A DNA stretch of 64,000 nucleotides from SVTX01 sp964567085 (GTDB taxonomy: Bacteria > Bacillota > Clostridia > Oscillospirales > CAG-272), in contig CAZMKU010000001.1 in the NCBI GenBank assembly GCA_964567085.1, positions 1 to 64,000 on the forward strand, read 5' to 3'. The notes below the pieces were generated by a model. It was given only the letters and a program-made list of their open reading frames with translations, did no database searches and was not told where the DNA came from. Within the stretch, counting starts at the first letter, position 1; every line of letters starts with the position of its first letter. Made by a program: the position numbers and the translations under genes. Below, one piece after another: positions 25,911-35,012 of this stretch.

Positions 25911-28900
25911 ATGGACGCAAGCGTAAACAATACCGAATTACTTGAGCCGATGCCCGAGAGAGAAACAAAAAAGACGTTTATCGGCAAGCTCAAAAGCTTT
26001 TATAAAAAATACGACTATATGGTCTACGCGGGTCTTATCCCCGCGGCAATATTCTTCCTCGTTTACTTGGTAAGAGGAATTCACCCGTTCGGAAACAGCA
26101 CCGTGCTCGTGCTCGATATGAACGCGCAGTACGCTTACTTCTACGAATATCTGCGCGAGGCGGTGCTCGGCGGCGACCTCAGCCTTATCTATACGTGGGA
26201 GCGCGCGCTCGGCGGAGAATTTATGGGCCTTTACGCCTACTATATCGCAAGCCCGCTTTCTTATATTGTTTGTCTTTTCCCCAAGGAAAATCTGCAGGAC
26301 GCTCTGTTCGTGATTTATCTTATCAAGGCGGCTCTTTGCGGAATCACGATGAGCTATTATCTGACGAAGACCTCGAAAAAGCTTGAAAAGCTCTCGGTGG
26401 TTGTATTCTCTACCCTCTACGCGACAATGTCGTACATGATGGTACAGATGCACAACCTTATGTGGATCGACGCAGTCATCCTTCTCCCCTTGGTAGTGCT
26501 TGGAATCGAGCAGCTCATAAAATACGGAAAATACAAGCTCTATATAATCACGCTCGCGCTTACTATGATGAGCAACTATTATATAGGATATATGGTCTGC
26601 ATTTTCGTGGTTCTCTACTACTTCTACTATTTCTTCGCCTACTCGGACAGAAACAATCCCACGGGCGAGAAAAATCACTTCCGCAAATCCTTTATCCGAA
26701 TAGCTACCTATTCAATTATCGGCGTCGCTATCGCCGCCTTCATAATTTTCGGCGCTTACTATTCTCTGGGACTTGGAAAAAACGAATTCTCCAACCCCAA
26801 CTGGACGGAGATCAAGCTCAATTACGACGTAATGGATATTCTGTACAAGCTCCTGCCGGGATCTTACGATACCGTTCGCCCCGCGGGTCTGCCCTTTATC
26901 TACTGCGGCGTGCTCACGATAATTTTAGTGCCCGCGTACTTTATGTCAAAGAAGTTCTCGGGAAGAGAGAGGATCGGCTCGGCGCTCCTTATTCTTGCGC
27001 TCTCGCTCGGCTTCCTTGTAAGCACACTTGACCTTATCTGGCACGGCTTCCAGCGCCCCAACTGGCTCAACTGCCGCTTCAGCTTTATTCTGTGCTTCTT
27101 CCTTATAGTGCTGGCGTACAGAGTATTCACAAGGCTTGACGTTGTCGCGGGAAGAAACTTTATTATCTCCTCCGCCTTTATCGTGGGCTTTGTTCTCGTG
27201 CTCCAGAAGCTCGCCGAAACGCTCGAAGCCGAAAATGAATATATAGTGATCGACGAGTACGCCACCGTGCTTATGACGATCGTTTGCGTTGCGATTTATC
27301 TTATTCTCATCGCCTGCAGAAAATCGGGCAAGAACAAGGAAATAGTGACGGCGGTGCTTCTGTGCGTTATTTGCGCCGAAGCATTCATTTCGGGACTTAC
27401 CAACGTAAACGATCTTGACGACGACGTAACGTTCACAAAATACGACAAATACGCGCAGTATAATGCGCTGATGCTCCCCATCACCGATACTATAAACTAC
27501 TACGACAACGGATTTTTCAGAGCTGAGACCGTAACCCACAGAAAGCCTAACGACAACATGGCGATAAATCTCAATGGACTTACGAACTCGACCTCGTCCA
27601 TAAACGCCGACACCATTTTCTTCCTTCGAATGATGGGATATTCGTCGAAGTCCAACTGGTCGAAATACATCGGCGGCAACCCCGTCAGCGACTCGCTTCT
27701 CGGCATAAAATACATTATTTCCCCGAGAAATTACGACGATATTTACGGCGAGCCCATATATACCGCAGAGGAATTCGCGGCTCTTAACGGCATGACCGTC
27801 GAGGAGCTTATTGAAGTCACCTACGCCGACAACGCCTCGGGCGAAAAATTCCACGAGACCTCCGCGGCGGATTACGTGGTTTACAAGAACCCCTACGCGC
27901 TCTCGCTCGCATTCCTCTCCGAAGGCGCGATCGCGGACGAGCAGATGCAGGAATTCAATATTGATATTGCCGAAACAAACGCTAATTACGAAAAGCTCTA
28001 CAATGAGTACGGACACACGCTCGCCTTCACGAGAATAAACGAAATGATCTCTGAAATTCTCGGCGAGGAAACGAACGTATTTATGCCCGCCACACAGAAC
28101 GGCGAGCCCGAAATGAACGGCGTCAGTCACGCCACCTCGGGCAAGGGCACTCACGACAAGTACACCTTCACAAGCGGTGAGGGCACGCTCACGTTCAGCT
28201 ATACGGTGCCTACGAATACAAGGCTCTATCTCCAGCTCCCTGCGTACTATACGCGCGAGATGAAGATAATTTCCTCTACGACCCCCTTCGTTGACGGCAC
28301 GCTTACGGTTCAGGGCAACGAAACTAACCGAATAATCGAGCTTGGCGAGGTCATCTCCGACGAGGAGACCGCAGAATATACCTTCACGGTTCTCTTCTCC
28401 AAGGACGAGGACTATGATGAATTCTATATCAACAACAACGAGTCCTATATTTACTACGTTGACGAGGAGACCTTCGAGTCAGCGTTTACCGAGATGCAGA
28501 AGGGTCAGCTCGTGATCGACTCCGACTACAAGGATCACAACATCACGGGCACGATGGTCACCGAAAAGGACGATCAGATGGTTACGACGACCATTCCCTA
28601 CGATCGCGGCTGGAGAGTTTTCGTTGACGGCAAGGCGGTTGAGTCCTACGAGGTTGCAAACGCGCTTCTGGCGTTCAATATTGACGATGCGGGCGAGCAC
28701 GATATTAAATTCGTATATGCCCCCACGGCTCTGGTTCTCGGCACGGGAATCTCTGTTATCGCAACGATATTCTTTATTCTGATCATCGTCTTCGAAAAAC
28801 TGCTCCGCAGAAACAAGCTTGTACGATCGGTTTATCTTATAGACACGGACTACACGGGCGAGGATCTTCCCATGGACGAGATCGACACCGAGGAAATCCC

Positions 28901-29006
28901 TTGCGACAGCGGATTTTTCAGTCTTAAATACAGCTCAAGCGCCAAAAAGGCCTCTGCCCCCGAGCCCGCGAAAAAGACCGTAAACACAAAGAAAAAGAAG
29001 AAATAA
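25911..29006 (+). CDS. YfhO family polytopic membrane protein
   Basis: The 1031-residue protein begins with a short cytosolic tail, then a long membrane region (about 36-480) opening GLIPAAIFFLVYLVRGIHPF with the YfhO motif DMNAQYAYFYEYLR (about 71-84), which includes the conserved acidic residue of GT-C-like glycosyltransferases. A large extracellular domain follows (about 490-935), and one more span (about 940-960) leads to a Lys-rich C terminus. In Bacillus and Listeria YfhO relatives are needed to glycosylate lipoteichoic acid, so a lipid-linked sugar transfer role is likely. Start after AAGGACACTGAAA; it is 12 bp after DUF951 and 33 bp before ruvA. Confidence 0.88.
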   Translation: MDASVNNTELLEPMPERETKKTFIGKLKSFYKKYDYMVYAGLIPAAIFFLVYLVRGIHPFGNSTVLVLDMNAQYAYFYEYLREAVLGGDLSLIYTWERALGGEFMGLYAYYIASPLSYIVCLFPKENLQDALFVIYLIKAALCGITMSYYLTKTSKKLEKLSVVVFSTLYATMSYMMVQMHNLMWIDAVILLPLVVLGIEQLIKYGKYKLYIITLALTMMSNYYIGYMVCIFVVLYYFYYFFAYSDRNNPTGEKNHFRKSFIRIATYSIIGVAIAAFIIFGAYYSLGLGKNEFSNPNWTEIKLNYDVMDILYKLLPGSYDTVRPAGLPFIYCGVLTIILVPAYFMSKKFSGRERIGSALLILALSLGFLVSTLDLIWHGFQRPNWLNCRFSFILCFFLIVLAYRVFTRLDVVAGRNFIISSAFIVGFVLVLQKLAETLEAENEYIVIDEYATVLMTIVCVAIYLILIACRKSGKNKEIVTAVLLCVICAEAFISGLTNVNDLDDDVTFTKYDKYAQYNALMLPITDTINYYDNGFFRAETVTHRKPNDNMAINLNGLTNSTSSINADTIFFLRMMGYSSKSNWSKYIGGNPVSDSLLGIKYIISPRNYDDIYGEPIYTAEEFAALNGMTVEELIEVTYADNASGEKFHETSAADYVVYKNPYALSLAFLSEGAIADEQMQEFNIDIAETNANYEKLYNEYGHTLAFTRINEMISEILGEETNVFMPATQNGEPEMNGVSHATSGKGTHDKYTFTSGEGTLTFSYTVPTNTRLYLQLPAYYTREMKIISSTTPFVDGTLTVQGNETNRIIELGEVISDEETAEYTFTVLFSKDEDYDEFYINNNESYIYYVDEETFESAFTEMQKGQLVIDSDYKDHNITGTMVTEKDDQMVTTTIPYDRGWRVFVDGKAVESYEVANALLAFNIDDAGEHDIKFVYAPTALVLGTGISVIATIFFILIIVFEKLLRRNKLVRSVYLIDTDYTGEDLPMDEIDTEEIPCDSGFFSLKYSSSAKKASAPEPAKKTVNTKKKKK

Positions 29007-29039
29007 CACAAATCCAAACTGAAATCAAGGGTATACAGA

Positions 29040-29666
29040 ATGTTTTACTATATTTGCGGCACACTCGCATACGCGACGCCGAGCACCGCGGTTATTGACG
29101 CGGGCGGCGTTGGATACAAAATGACAATCAGCCAGAACACCTTCGCGGCTCTGCCGCGAAGCGCCGTCGGCGCGCCCGTCACCGCCAAGCTTTATTCCTA
29201 TATGGCGGTACGCGAGGACGGAATCGAACTTTTCGGCTTTATTTCCGAGACCGAGCTTTCCTCCTTCAAGATGCTTCTGTCGGTTTCGGGTGTAGGCCCC
29301 AAGGCCGCTATTTCCATACTTTCCCTGCTCACTCCCGAGAAATTTGCTCTCGCGGTTTGCACCGAGGACAGAAAAACGATCTCCAAGGCATCGGGCATAG
29401 GCCCCAAGACCGCGGCGAGAATAATACTCGAGCTCAAGGACAAGCTTATCAAGGAGGGCAATATCGACACGACTCTCGCTGACGGGATCACACAGTCCGC
29501 TTCGCAGAATATAACTGTGAGCGGCAAGCTTGCCGAGGCTCAGGATGCCCTTATGGTGCTTGGCTACACGAGAGCCGAGGCTCAGGCGGCGCTCAAGGGA
29601 ATTGACATTGACAAATACGACCTTGAGGGAGTTATCAAGCAGGCGCTCAAGCAGCTTATGAAATAA
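29040..29666 (+). CDS. ruvA: Holliday junction branch migration protein RuvA
   Basis: The 208-residue protein starts MFYYICGTLAYATPSTAVID, domain I OB fold, with the acidic pin in MAVREDGIELFGFISETELS, domain II helix-hairpin-helix repeats (LLSVSGVGPKAAISILS, KASGIGPKTAARIILELKDK), and a domain III of about 45 residues contacting RuvB (LMVLGYTRAEAQAALKGI). Full length for RuvA. It directly precedes ruvB. Confidence 0.97.
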   Translation: MFYYICGTLAYATPSTAVIDAGGVGYKMTISQNTFAALPRSAVGAPVTAKLYSYMAVREDGIELFGFISETELSSFKMLLSVSGVGPKAAISILSLLTPEKFALAVCTEDRKTISKASGIGPKTAARIILELKDKLIKEGNIDTTLADGITQSASQNITVSGKLAEAQDALMVLGYTRAEAQAALKGIDIDKYDLEGVIKQALKQLMK

Positions 29667-29681
29667 TAAGGAGATACGCGG

Positions 29682-30740
29682 ATGATAAACGAACAGGAAT
29701 TTGATTTTGAAAACCGAATAGTATCCACAACCTACTCGCAGGAGGACAGCGAGGTTGACGTTTCCCTGCGACCCAAAACACTTGAGGACTACATGGGTCA
29801 GGACAAGGCAAAGGAAAACCTCAAGATATACATTGATGCTGCAAAGCTACGCGGCGAATCCCTCGACCACGTGCTTCTCTACGGCCCTCCCGGTCTTGGT
29901 AAAACAACGCTCTCAAACATTATCGCGACCGAAATGGGCGTAAATATAAGAGTTACCTCGGGCCCCGCGATCGAAAAGCAGGGAGACCTGGCGGCGCTCC
30001 TCACCAATCTCTCCGAGGGTGACGTTCTCTTTATCGACGAAATACACAGACTCAACCGCTCGGTCGAGGAAATTCTCTATCCCGCCATGGAGGACTACGC
30101 GCTTGATATTATTATCGGTAAGGGTCCTTCAGCGAGAAGCATCCGAATCGACCTGCCGAAATTTACTCTTATCGGCGCGACCACAAGAGCGGGTCAGCTG
30201 ACCACTCCTCTGCGCGACCGCTTCGGCGTTGTACTCAAGCTTGAGCTTTACACTCCCGAGCAGCTTGCGACCATCGTTACACGAAGCGCTTCAATTCTGG
30301 GCATTGAAATCAGCAAAAACGGCGCATACGAGATAGCCTCCCGCTCGCGCGGAACGCCCCGAATCGCCAACCGCCTTCTCAAGCGCGTTCGCGACTTCGC
30401 GCAGGTGCTCGGCAAGGACGTCATCGACGAGGAGATCGCCTCCTACGCGCTCGGCAAGCTCGACATTGACGAGCTCGGACTTGACGCGACCGACAGACGT
30501 ATGCTCGAAACCATAATCCGCTTCTACGACGGCGGCCCCGTTGGCCTCGATACTCTCGCGGCAACCATCGGCGAGGAAGCTATAACGCTCGAGGACGTTT
30601 ACGAGCCTTATCTTATGCAGATAGGCTTTCTCTCAAGAACTCCCCGAGGCAGATGCGTAACACGTCTTGCTTACGAGCACCTCGGTCTTTCACAAAGAAA
30701 GGACGACTCCCAGCTTGATATTTTCAGCGAGGATAAGTAA
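29682..30740 (+). CDS. ruvB: Holliday junction branch migration ATPase RuvB
   Basis: The 352-residue AAA+ motor has Walker A GPPGLGKTTLSN (about 66), Walker B LFIDEIHRLNRSVEE, sensor 1 LIGATTRAGQL, the arginine finger region RDRFGVV, and a C-terminal winged helix ending IGFLSRTPRGRC. With RuvA it drives branch migration; RuvC is encoded divergently. Start after AAGGAGATACGCGG, 15 bp after ruvA. Confidence 0.98.
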   Translation: MINEQEFDFENRIVSTTYSQEDSEVDVSLRPKTLEDYMGQDKAKENLKIYIDAAKLRGESLDHVLLYGPPGLGKTTLSNIIATEMGVNIRVTSGPAIEKQGDLAALLTNLSEGDVLFIDEIHRLNRSVEEILYPAMEDYALDIIIGKGPSARSIRIDLPKFTLIGATTRAGQLTTPLRDRFGVVLKLELYTPEQLATIVTRSASILGIEISKNGAYEIASRSRGTPRIANRLLKRVRDFAQVLGKDVIDEEIASYALGKLDIDELGLDATDRRMLETIIRFYDGGPVGLDTLAATIGEEAITLEDVYEPYLMQIGFLSRTPRGRCVTRLAYEHLGLSQRKDDSQLDIFSEDK

Positions 30741-30834
30741 ATAAAAAACAGAAAATCAGGGGGCACACCCTAAACGACAGTTTTACAAGAATACGGTATG
30801 TTTCGAAAGAGGTATAACTATTTTTAACCTTGGT

Positions 30835-30950
30835 AAAATCGCAAGCTCTACTAAATGGTTATGGTAAATACCCTAATTCTAATTTAGTTTGTGTAGCAGC
30901 AATCGGAGTTTGCGGTTTTCGGTGCGTGGCTTCGGTTACGCACCTTTTTT
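30835..30950 (+). ncRNA. Structured RNA or attenuator leader candidate ahead of the Cys-rich gene
   Basis: A 14-bp outer stem (30835-30848 with 30906-30919, with two G-T pairs) encloses an inner stem CTAAAT/ATTTAG (30851-30856, 30882-30887) and a small nested hairpin (TTA.GGT AAAT ACC.TAA, 30859-30876). A perfect terminator hairpin follows at once (30921-30944, 10-bp stem with a G-T pair and a TTCG loop) with TTTTTT. No protein frame fills it. It may extend upstream to about 30780. It could be a stand-alone small RNA or a riboswitch-like leader for the gene 22 bp downstream. I do not recognise a known family; it does not look like 6S or SRP RNA. Confidence 0.55.
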
Positions 30951-30971
30951 ATATGCTGATAGGGGGATTAT

Positions 30972-31187
30972 ATGAGCAAGAACATTCAAAAAAGGGTAAT
31001 AGATATTAGCGGCGTCGAGCTTATGCCCGGAGAGCCTAAGATTTGTCTTGGTAACGGAAATCAAGGCTTTGGGTGTTGTTGCGACGAGTGCGACTGCTAT
31101 TTGCTTTGTTTTCCCGAATTTAAACCAAAAGGCAACGATAAAAATATTTCTATGGGTAGCTGTCTAAAGGACAATTCTAAAATTTAA
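30972..31187 (+). CDS. Cysteine-rich mini-protein of unknown function
   Basis: The 71-residue protein is predicted from ATG 30972 after AGGGGGATTAT. Its middle holds a dense cysteine cluster, CLGNGNQGFGCCCDECDCYL then LCFPEF (eight Cys within about 30 residues), and one more Cys near the C terminus. It has no signal peptide or membrane span, so it is probably cytosolic and a metal-binding or redox module is the simplest reading. It lies directly downstream of the terminator-ended RNA candidate. I believe similar small proteins occur in other Clostridia, but no family name is claimed. Confidence 0.6.
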   Translation: MSKNIQKRVIDISGVELMPGEPKICLGNGNQGFGCCCDECDCYLLCFPEFKPKGNDKNISMGSCLKDNSKI

Positions 31188-31199
31188 TACATTTCAATA

Positions 31200-31240
31200 G
31201 GAAAAGGACAGAGAATGCTTTACGTTCTCTGTCCTTTTCC
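31200..31240. terminator. Long perfect hairpin between convergent genes
   Basis: 31200-31215 and 31225-31240 form a 16-bp perfect stem with a 9-nt loop between the Cys-rich gene (+, stop 31187) and the ABC transporter gene (-, stop 31316). It ends in CTTTTCC rather than a clean T-tract. Probably a bidirectional terminator; strength uncertain. An 11-bp inverted repeat (31163-31173 and 31278-31288, TCTAAAGGACA/TGTCCTTTAGA) encloses it. Confidence 0.55.
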
Positions 31241-31315
31241 TGTCGGTAGGTAACATATTCTATGGAATTTCGAAAACTGTCCTTTAGAGTACGTTCCCTT
31301 CTCCGTTCTTTTTTA

Positions 31316-33091
31316 TTATACTTGCACAGCCTGGCTATTCCAAAGCTCGGAATAAAACCCGTCTCGGGCAAGAAGCTCATCGTGACTTCCCTTCTCGATT
31401 ACTTTGCCGTCCTTCATAACCAAAATTATGTCGGCTTCCTTGATCGTGGAAAGTCTGTGCGCCACGATAAACGAGGTTCTTCCCTTCATCATCGTAGCAA
31501 AAGCCTTCTGTATCTTCATTTCGGTTCTCGTGTCGATCGACGAGGTCGCCTCGTCGAGAATAAGCATAGGCGGCAGAGCGAGAATTACCCTCGCGATACA
31601 CAAAAGCTGCTTCTGTCCCTGCGAGAGCATGCCGCCGTCCTCACCGATCATAGTATCATATCCGTTCGGCAAGCGCTTAATAAACGAATGCGCGTGCGCC
31701 GCCTTTGCCGCCGAGATGATCTCCTCATCAGTGGCATCGGGCTTGCCCATACAGATGTTTTCTTTGATAGTTCCCACCTTTAGCCACGTATCCTGAAGCA
31801 CCATACCGTACGATGAGCGAAGCGAGCTTCTCGTAACGTCCTTTATATCGTATCCGCTCACGGAAATCTTGCCCTCGTCAACGTCATAAAACCTCATAAG
31901 CAGATTGATGACCGTGGTCTTTCCGCAGCCCGTAGGACCGACGATGGCAACCCTCTGGCTCTTTTCAATGTTAAGGTTAAAATCCTTTATAAGCTCGCGA
32001 TCCTTCGTGTAGGAAAAGCTTACGTTTTCGATCTTCACGTTTCCGTTTATATCCTCGTCCGTGAGCACCTTCGCGTCGGGCGCGTCGGGTGTCTCTGCGG
32101 GAGCGTCAATAAGCTCAAAAAGACGGGAAACACACGCCAGAGAATTCTGAAGCTCGGTAATTACGCCCGAGATCTCATTAAAGGGCTTCGTGTACTGATT
32201 TGCGTAGCCCAAAAGGCTTGAAAGCATACCGACGGTAAGCGAAGCGCCGCCCGAGCCTATGCATATAAGCGCGCCCGCAAGAGCTACCGCCGCGTAAACC
32301 AGATTATTTACAAATCTCGTCGAGGGGTTCGTAAGCGAGGAATAGAATACCGCCTTGAGCGATACGCGGCCAAGCTCATCGTTTATCTTGTCAAACCGCT
32401 CTATGACGTTCCCCTCCTGTGAAAACGCGACAACCGTCTTGTGCTCGCCGATCATCTCGTCGATAAGGGCGGTCTGCTCGCCTCTTACCTCCGCCTGCTT
32501 TTTGAAAAGAGTAAAGGTGCTCTTTGCTATAAACGCGGCAACGAACAGCGAAAGAGGTGTCATTACCACGACTATAACGGCGATTATGGGGTTTATGTAG
32601 ATCATAAAAGCCAGAGTCGCAAGAATAGTCAGCGCGCCCGTAAAGAGCTGGGAGAAGCCCATAAGAAGTCCGTCGGAGAACTGATCAACGTCGCCGATAA
32701 CACGGCTGACCGTGTCGCCGACCGAGTGGGAATCAATATAAGAGAGCGGCTGGGACTGAAGCTTCATAAAAGCCTCCCTGCGCATTCGCCTTACGATACC
32801 AAAGGTTATTTTGTTATTGCAAATATTCATTATCCATTGGAGCAAGCCCGTTACAATGGATATTATACCGATCTGAATAAGTATGCCGAAAATACCGTCA
32901 AGATCAACCGCTCCGCGACCGATCGCCATATCAATAGCGCGGCCGATAAGCACGGGGACGTATATAGTCAATGCCACTACGACCGCCGCCAAGATAAGCG
33001 ACAGGAGGAAAAGCCATTTATACGTCTCAAGGTATTTGAGCACTCTTTTCACGGTCTTGATATTCTTACCGTTTTCTTTTGTTTTCTTCAT
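31316..33091 (-). CDS. ABC exporter half, catalytically complete subunit
   Basis: The 591-residue type IV ABC exporter has six membrane spans in the first 330 residues and a C-terminal ATPase with Walker A GPTGCGKTTVINLLMRFYD, signature LSQGQKQLLCIARVIL, Walker B LILDEATSSID with the catalytic Glu, and H loop IVAHRLSTIKEAD. It pairs with the next-upstream gene (3-bp gap), whose site is degenerate, so the two form a heterodimer of the BmrCD/TM287-288 type, likely exporting a drug, lipid or peptide. The substrate cannot be read from sequence. Confidence 0.92.
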   Translation of the reverse strand: MKKTKENGKNIKTVKRVLKYLETYKWLFLLSLILAAVVVALTIYVPVLIGRAIDMAIGRGAVDLDGIFGILIQIGIISIVTGLLQWIMNICNNKITFGIVRRMRREAFMKLQSQPLSYIDSHSVGDTVSRVIGDVDQFSDGLLMGFSQLFTGALTILATLAFMIYINPIIAVIVVVMTPLSLFVAAFIAKSTFTLFKKQAEVRGEQTALIDEMIGEHKTVVAFSQEGNVIERFDKINDELGRVSLKAVFYSSLTNPSTRFVNNLVYAAVALAGALICIGSGGASLTVGMLSSLLGYANQYTKPFNEISGVITELQNSLACVSRLFELIDAPAETPDAPDAKVLTDEDINGNVKIENVSFSYTKDRELIKDFNLNIEKSQRVAIVGPTGCGKTTVINLLMRFYDVDEGKISVSGYDIKDVTRSSLRSSYGMVLQDTWLKVGTIKENICMGKPDATDEEIISAAKAAHAHSFIKRLPNGYDTMIGEDGGMLSQGQKQLLCIARVILALPPMLILDEATSSIDTRTEMKIQKAFATMMKGRTSFIVAHRLSTIKEADIILVMKDGKVIEKGSHDELLARDGFYSELWNSQAVQV

Positions 33092-33094
33092 AAT

Positions 33095-34822
33095 TTATGC
33101 CTTCGCCGCGTAAAACTGCGACTCAAAAATTTCCTTATAAGTCTCGCACGAGGAAAGAAGCTCGTCGTGTGTGCCGATACCCACGATCTTGCCGTCGTCA
33201 AGCACGATTATCTTATCCGCGTGGGAGATGGACGAGGTTCTCTGCGAGATAATAAACACAGCGGGGTCATAGTCGAGAGACAAAATTTCACGTCGCAGCT
33301 TCGCCTCGGTCGCAAAGTCAAGAGCAGACGCGCTATCGTCAAGAATAAGTATCGGCGCGCGTCTTATTATCGCTCTGGCGATACAAATTCTCTGCCGCTG
33401 TCCGCCCGAAAAATTCTTTCCCTTCTGGGATACGCGCGCGTCAAGTCCGCCGTCCTTTTCTCTGACGAATTCATCCGCCTGAGCAATACGAAGCGCCTCC
33501 CACATCTGCTCGTCCGTAGCGTTCTCATTTCCCCACAAAAGATTCGAGCGTATAGTTCCCTTGAAAAGCACGGATTTTTGAGGAACCGTCGAGATCATAG
33601 CGCGAAGCGCATCGGGACTGTAGCTATTCACGTTTTTTCCGAAAACACAAACCTCGCCGCGAGTTGCGGGATAGTACGCGGGAATAAGGTTTACAAGCGA
33701 GGTCTTACCGCAGCCCGTGCCGCCGATAATACCCACCGTCTGTCCGCGAAGCACCGAAAATTCAATATCAGAGAGAGCTTCGTCCGCGCCGCCTCTGTAC
33801 GTAAGGCTTACGTTTTTAAATTCAACCGCAACGCCCGTCTGCTCGCGCGCGCACGCCCCGCCCTCTTTCTTGTTGTCGGTGGCGGGAATATCGAACACCG
33901 CGCTTATTCTCTTTGCGGACGCGACCGCCTTGATGACCGTGAAAATAGTCGTCGCGAGCTTTACGAGCTCGACGAGTATCTGCGTCATATAATTATAGGA
34001 AGCAACGAGGTCGCCCTGAAGCATATTTCCCTCGTTTATCTCGGGGGCAGCAAAATAGATAAGCGCGATAATGCCGAGATTCACGCAAACGTAGGTCAGA
34101 GGATTCATAAGCGAGGATATCTTACCCGCAAGCTTTTGCGCGCTCGTATGCTCTCTGTTGGCATCGTTAAAATCCTCTGTCTGCCGCTCCTCCATATTAA
34201 ACGCGCGTATAACTCTCGCGCCCGAAAGATTTTCTCGCGTCAGCGAGGTTACTCGGTCAAGCCTTGACTGAACGCGGCGGTAGAGCGGAATGCCCGCTAA
34301 AATAATTGTGAAAACTATAATAGCAAGCACAGGAATTAAGATTGCAAATATCCACGCCGTCGTGGGATTTACGAAAAACGCCATTATCATCGCGCCGAAC
34401 ACGATTATGGGCGAGCGCAAAAACAGGCGCAGAGTCATATTAACACCCGCCTGTACCTGATTTATGTCCCCCGTCATTCTCGTTATCATCGTGGACGTGC
34501 CCAGCGAATCCGTCTCGGTATAGGAGAGCTTCGTCAGGTGCGAGAAAAGAGACTTTCTCATAGACGTTGAAGCGCCGACCGCCGCCCTTGCCGCAAAATA
34601 CTGCGCGGTCAGAGCGCAGACAAGCCCGATGATACCAAGCGCCACCAGGATCAGAATTCTCGTATATATGTAATTTTTGTCGCTATTTTTTATGCCAATA
34701 TCAATTATATCCTTGACAACGAGCGGCACGAAAAGATCAAAGCACGCCTCGAGCAGCTTGAAAAACGGCGCAAAAAAGCATTCTAATTTATATTTTTTAA
34801 GATGCTTTAATACAAATCTCAT
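33095..34822 (-). CDS. ABC exporter half, degenerate-site subunit
   Basis: The 575-residue partner starts MRFVLKHLKKYKLECFFAPF after GGGAGAAAAT; an in-frame start at 34852 is unsupported. The ATPase has Walker A GGTGCGKTSLVNLIPAYYP and signature FSGGQRQRICIARAII, but Walker B is LILDDSASALD (Asp in place of the catalytic Glu) and the H loop reads IISQRTSS (Gln in place of His). This matches the degenerate member of asymmetric heterodimeric exporters. It is first in the operon and has its own promoter. Confidence 0.92.
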   Translation of the reverse strand: MRFVLKHLKKYKLECFFAPFFKLLEACFDLFVPLVVKDIIDIGIKNSDKNYIYTRILILVALGIIGLVCALTAQYFAARAAVGASTSMRKSLFSHLTKLSYTETDSLGTSTMITRMTGDINQVQAGVNMTLRLFLRSPIIVFGAMIMAFFVNPTTAWIFAILIPVLAIIVFTIILAGIPLYRRVQSRLDRVTSLTRENLSGARVIRAFNMEERQTEDFNDANREHTSAQKLAGKISSLMNPLTYVCVNLGIIALIYFAAPEINEGNMLQGDLVASYNYMTQILVELVKLATTIFTVIKAVASAKRISAVFDIPATDNKKEGGACAREQTGVAVEFKNVSLTYRGGADEALSDIEFSVLRGQTVGIIGGTGCGKTSLVNLIPAYYPATRGEVCVFGKNVNSYSPDALRAMISTVPQKSVLFKGTIRSNLLWGNENATDEQMWEALRIAQADEFVREKDGGLDARVSQKGKNFSGGQRQRICIARAIIRRAPILILDDSASALDFATEAKLRREILSLDYDPAVFIISQRTSSISHADKIIVLDDGKIVGIGTHDELLSSCETYKEIFESQFYAAKA

Positions 34823-34854
34823 ATTTTCTCCCAAAAATTTTACTTCTATCAATC

Positions 34855-34883
34855 ATTATACCATACAAAAAAATTTTTTTCAA
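34855..34883 (-). promoter_or_regulatory. Promoter of the ABC exporter operon
   Basis: Minus strand TTGAAA (34883-34878), a 17-bp spacer made of an A-run and T-run (AAAATTTTTTTGTATGG), TATAAT (34860-34855). Confidence 0.75.
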
Positions 34884-34948
34884 TATAAATAAAAAAATCC
34901 TCGAAATATTATTATTTTTCAATTTTAAACAAATATTCTTCATACTGC

Positions 34949-34968
34949 TTTAACAATACTGTGTTAAA
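34949..34968. promoter_or_regulatory. Perfect-arm palindrome in the divergent ABC intergenic region
   Basis: TTTAACA-ATACTG-TGTTAAA, two 7-bp perfect arms around a 6-bp centre, lies 45 bp upstream of the MacB-like gene and in the AT-rich region shared with the exporter promoter. It looks like an operator for a dimeric repressor (TetR/MarR or similar), but no regulator gene is adjacent. A clear -35/-10 for the plus gene was not resolved here. Confidence 0.4.
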
Positions 34969-35012
34969 ATATGCTTAATTAGTTTTTCAATTCATTTATG
35001 GAGGATTAAAGA

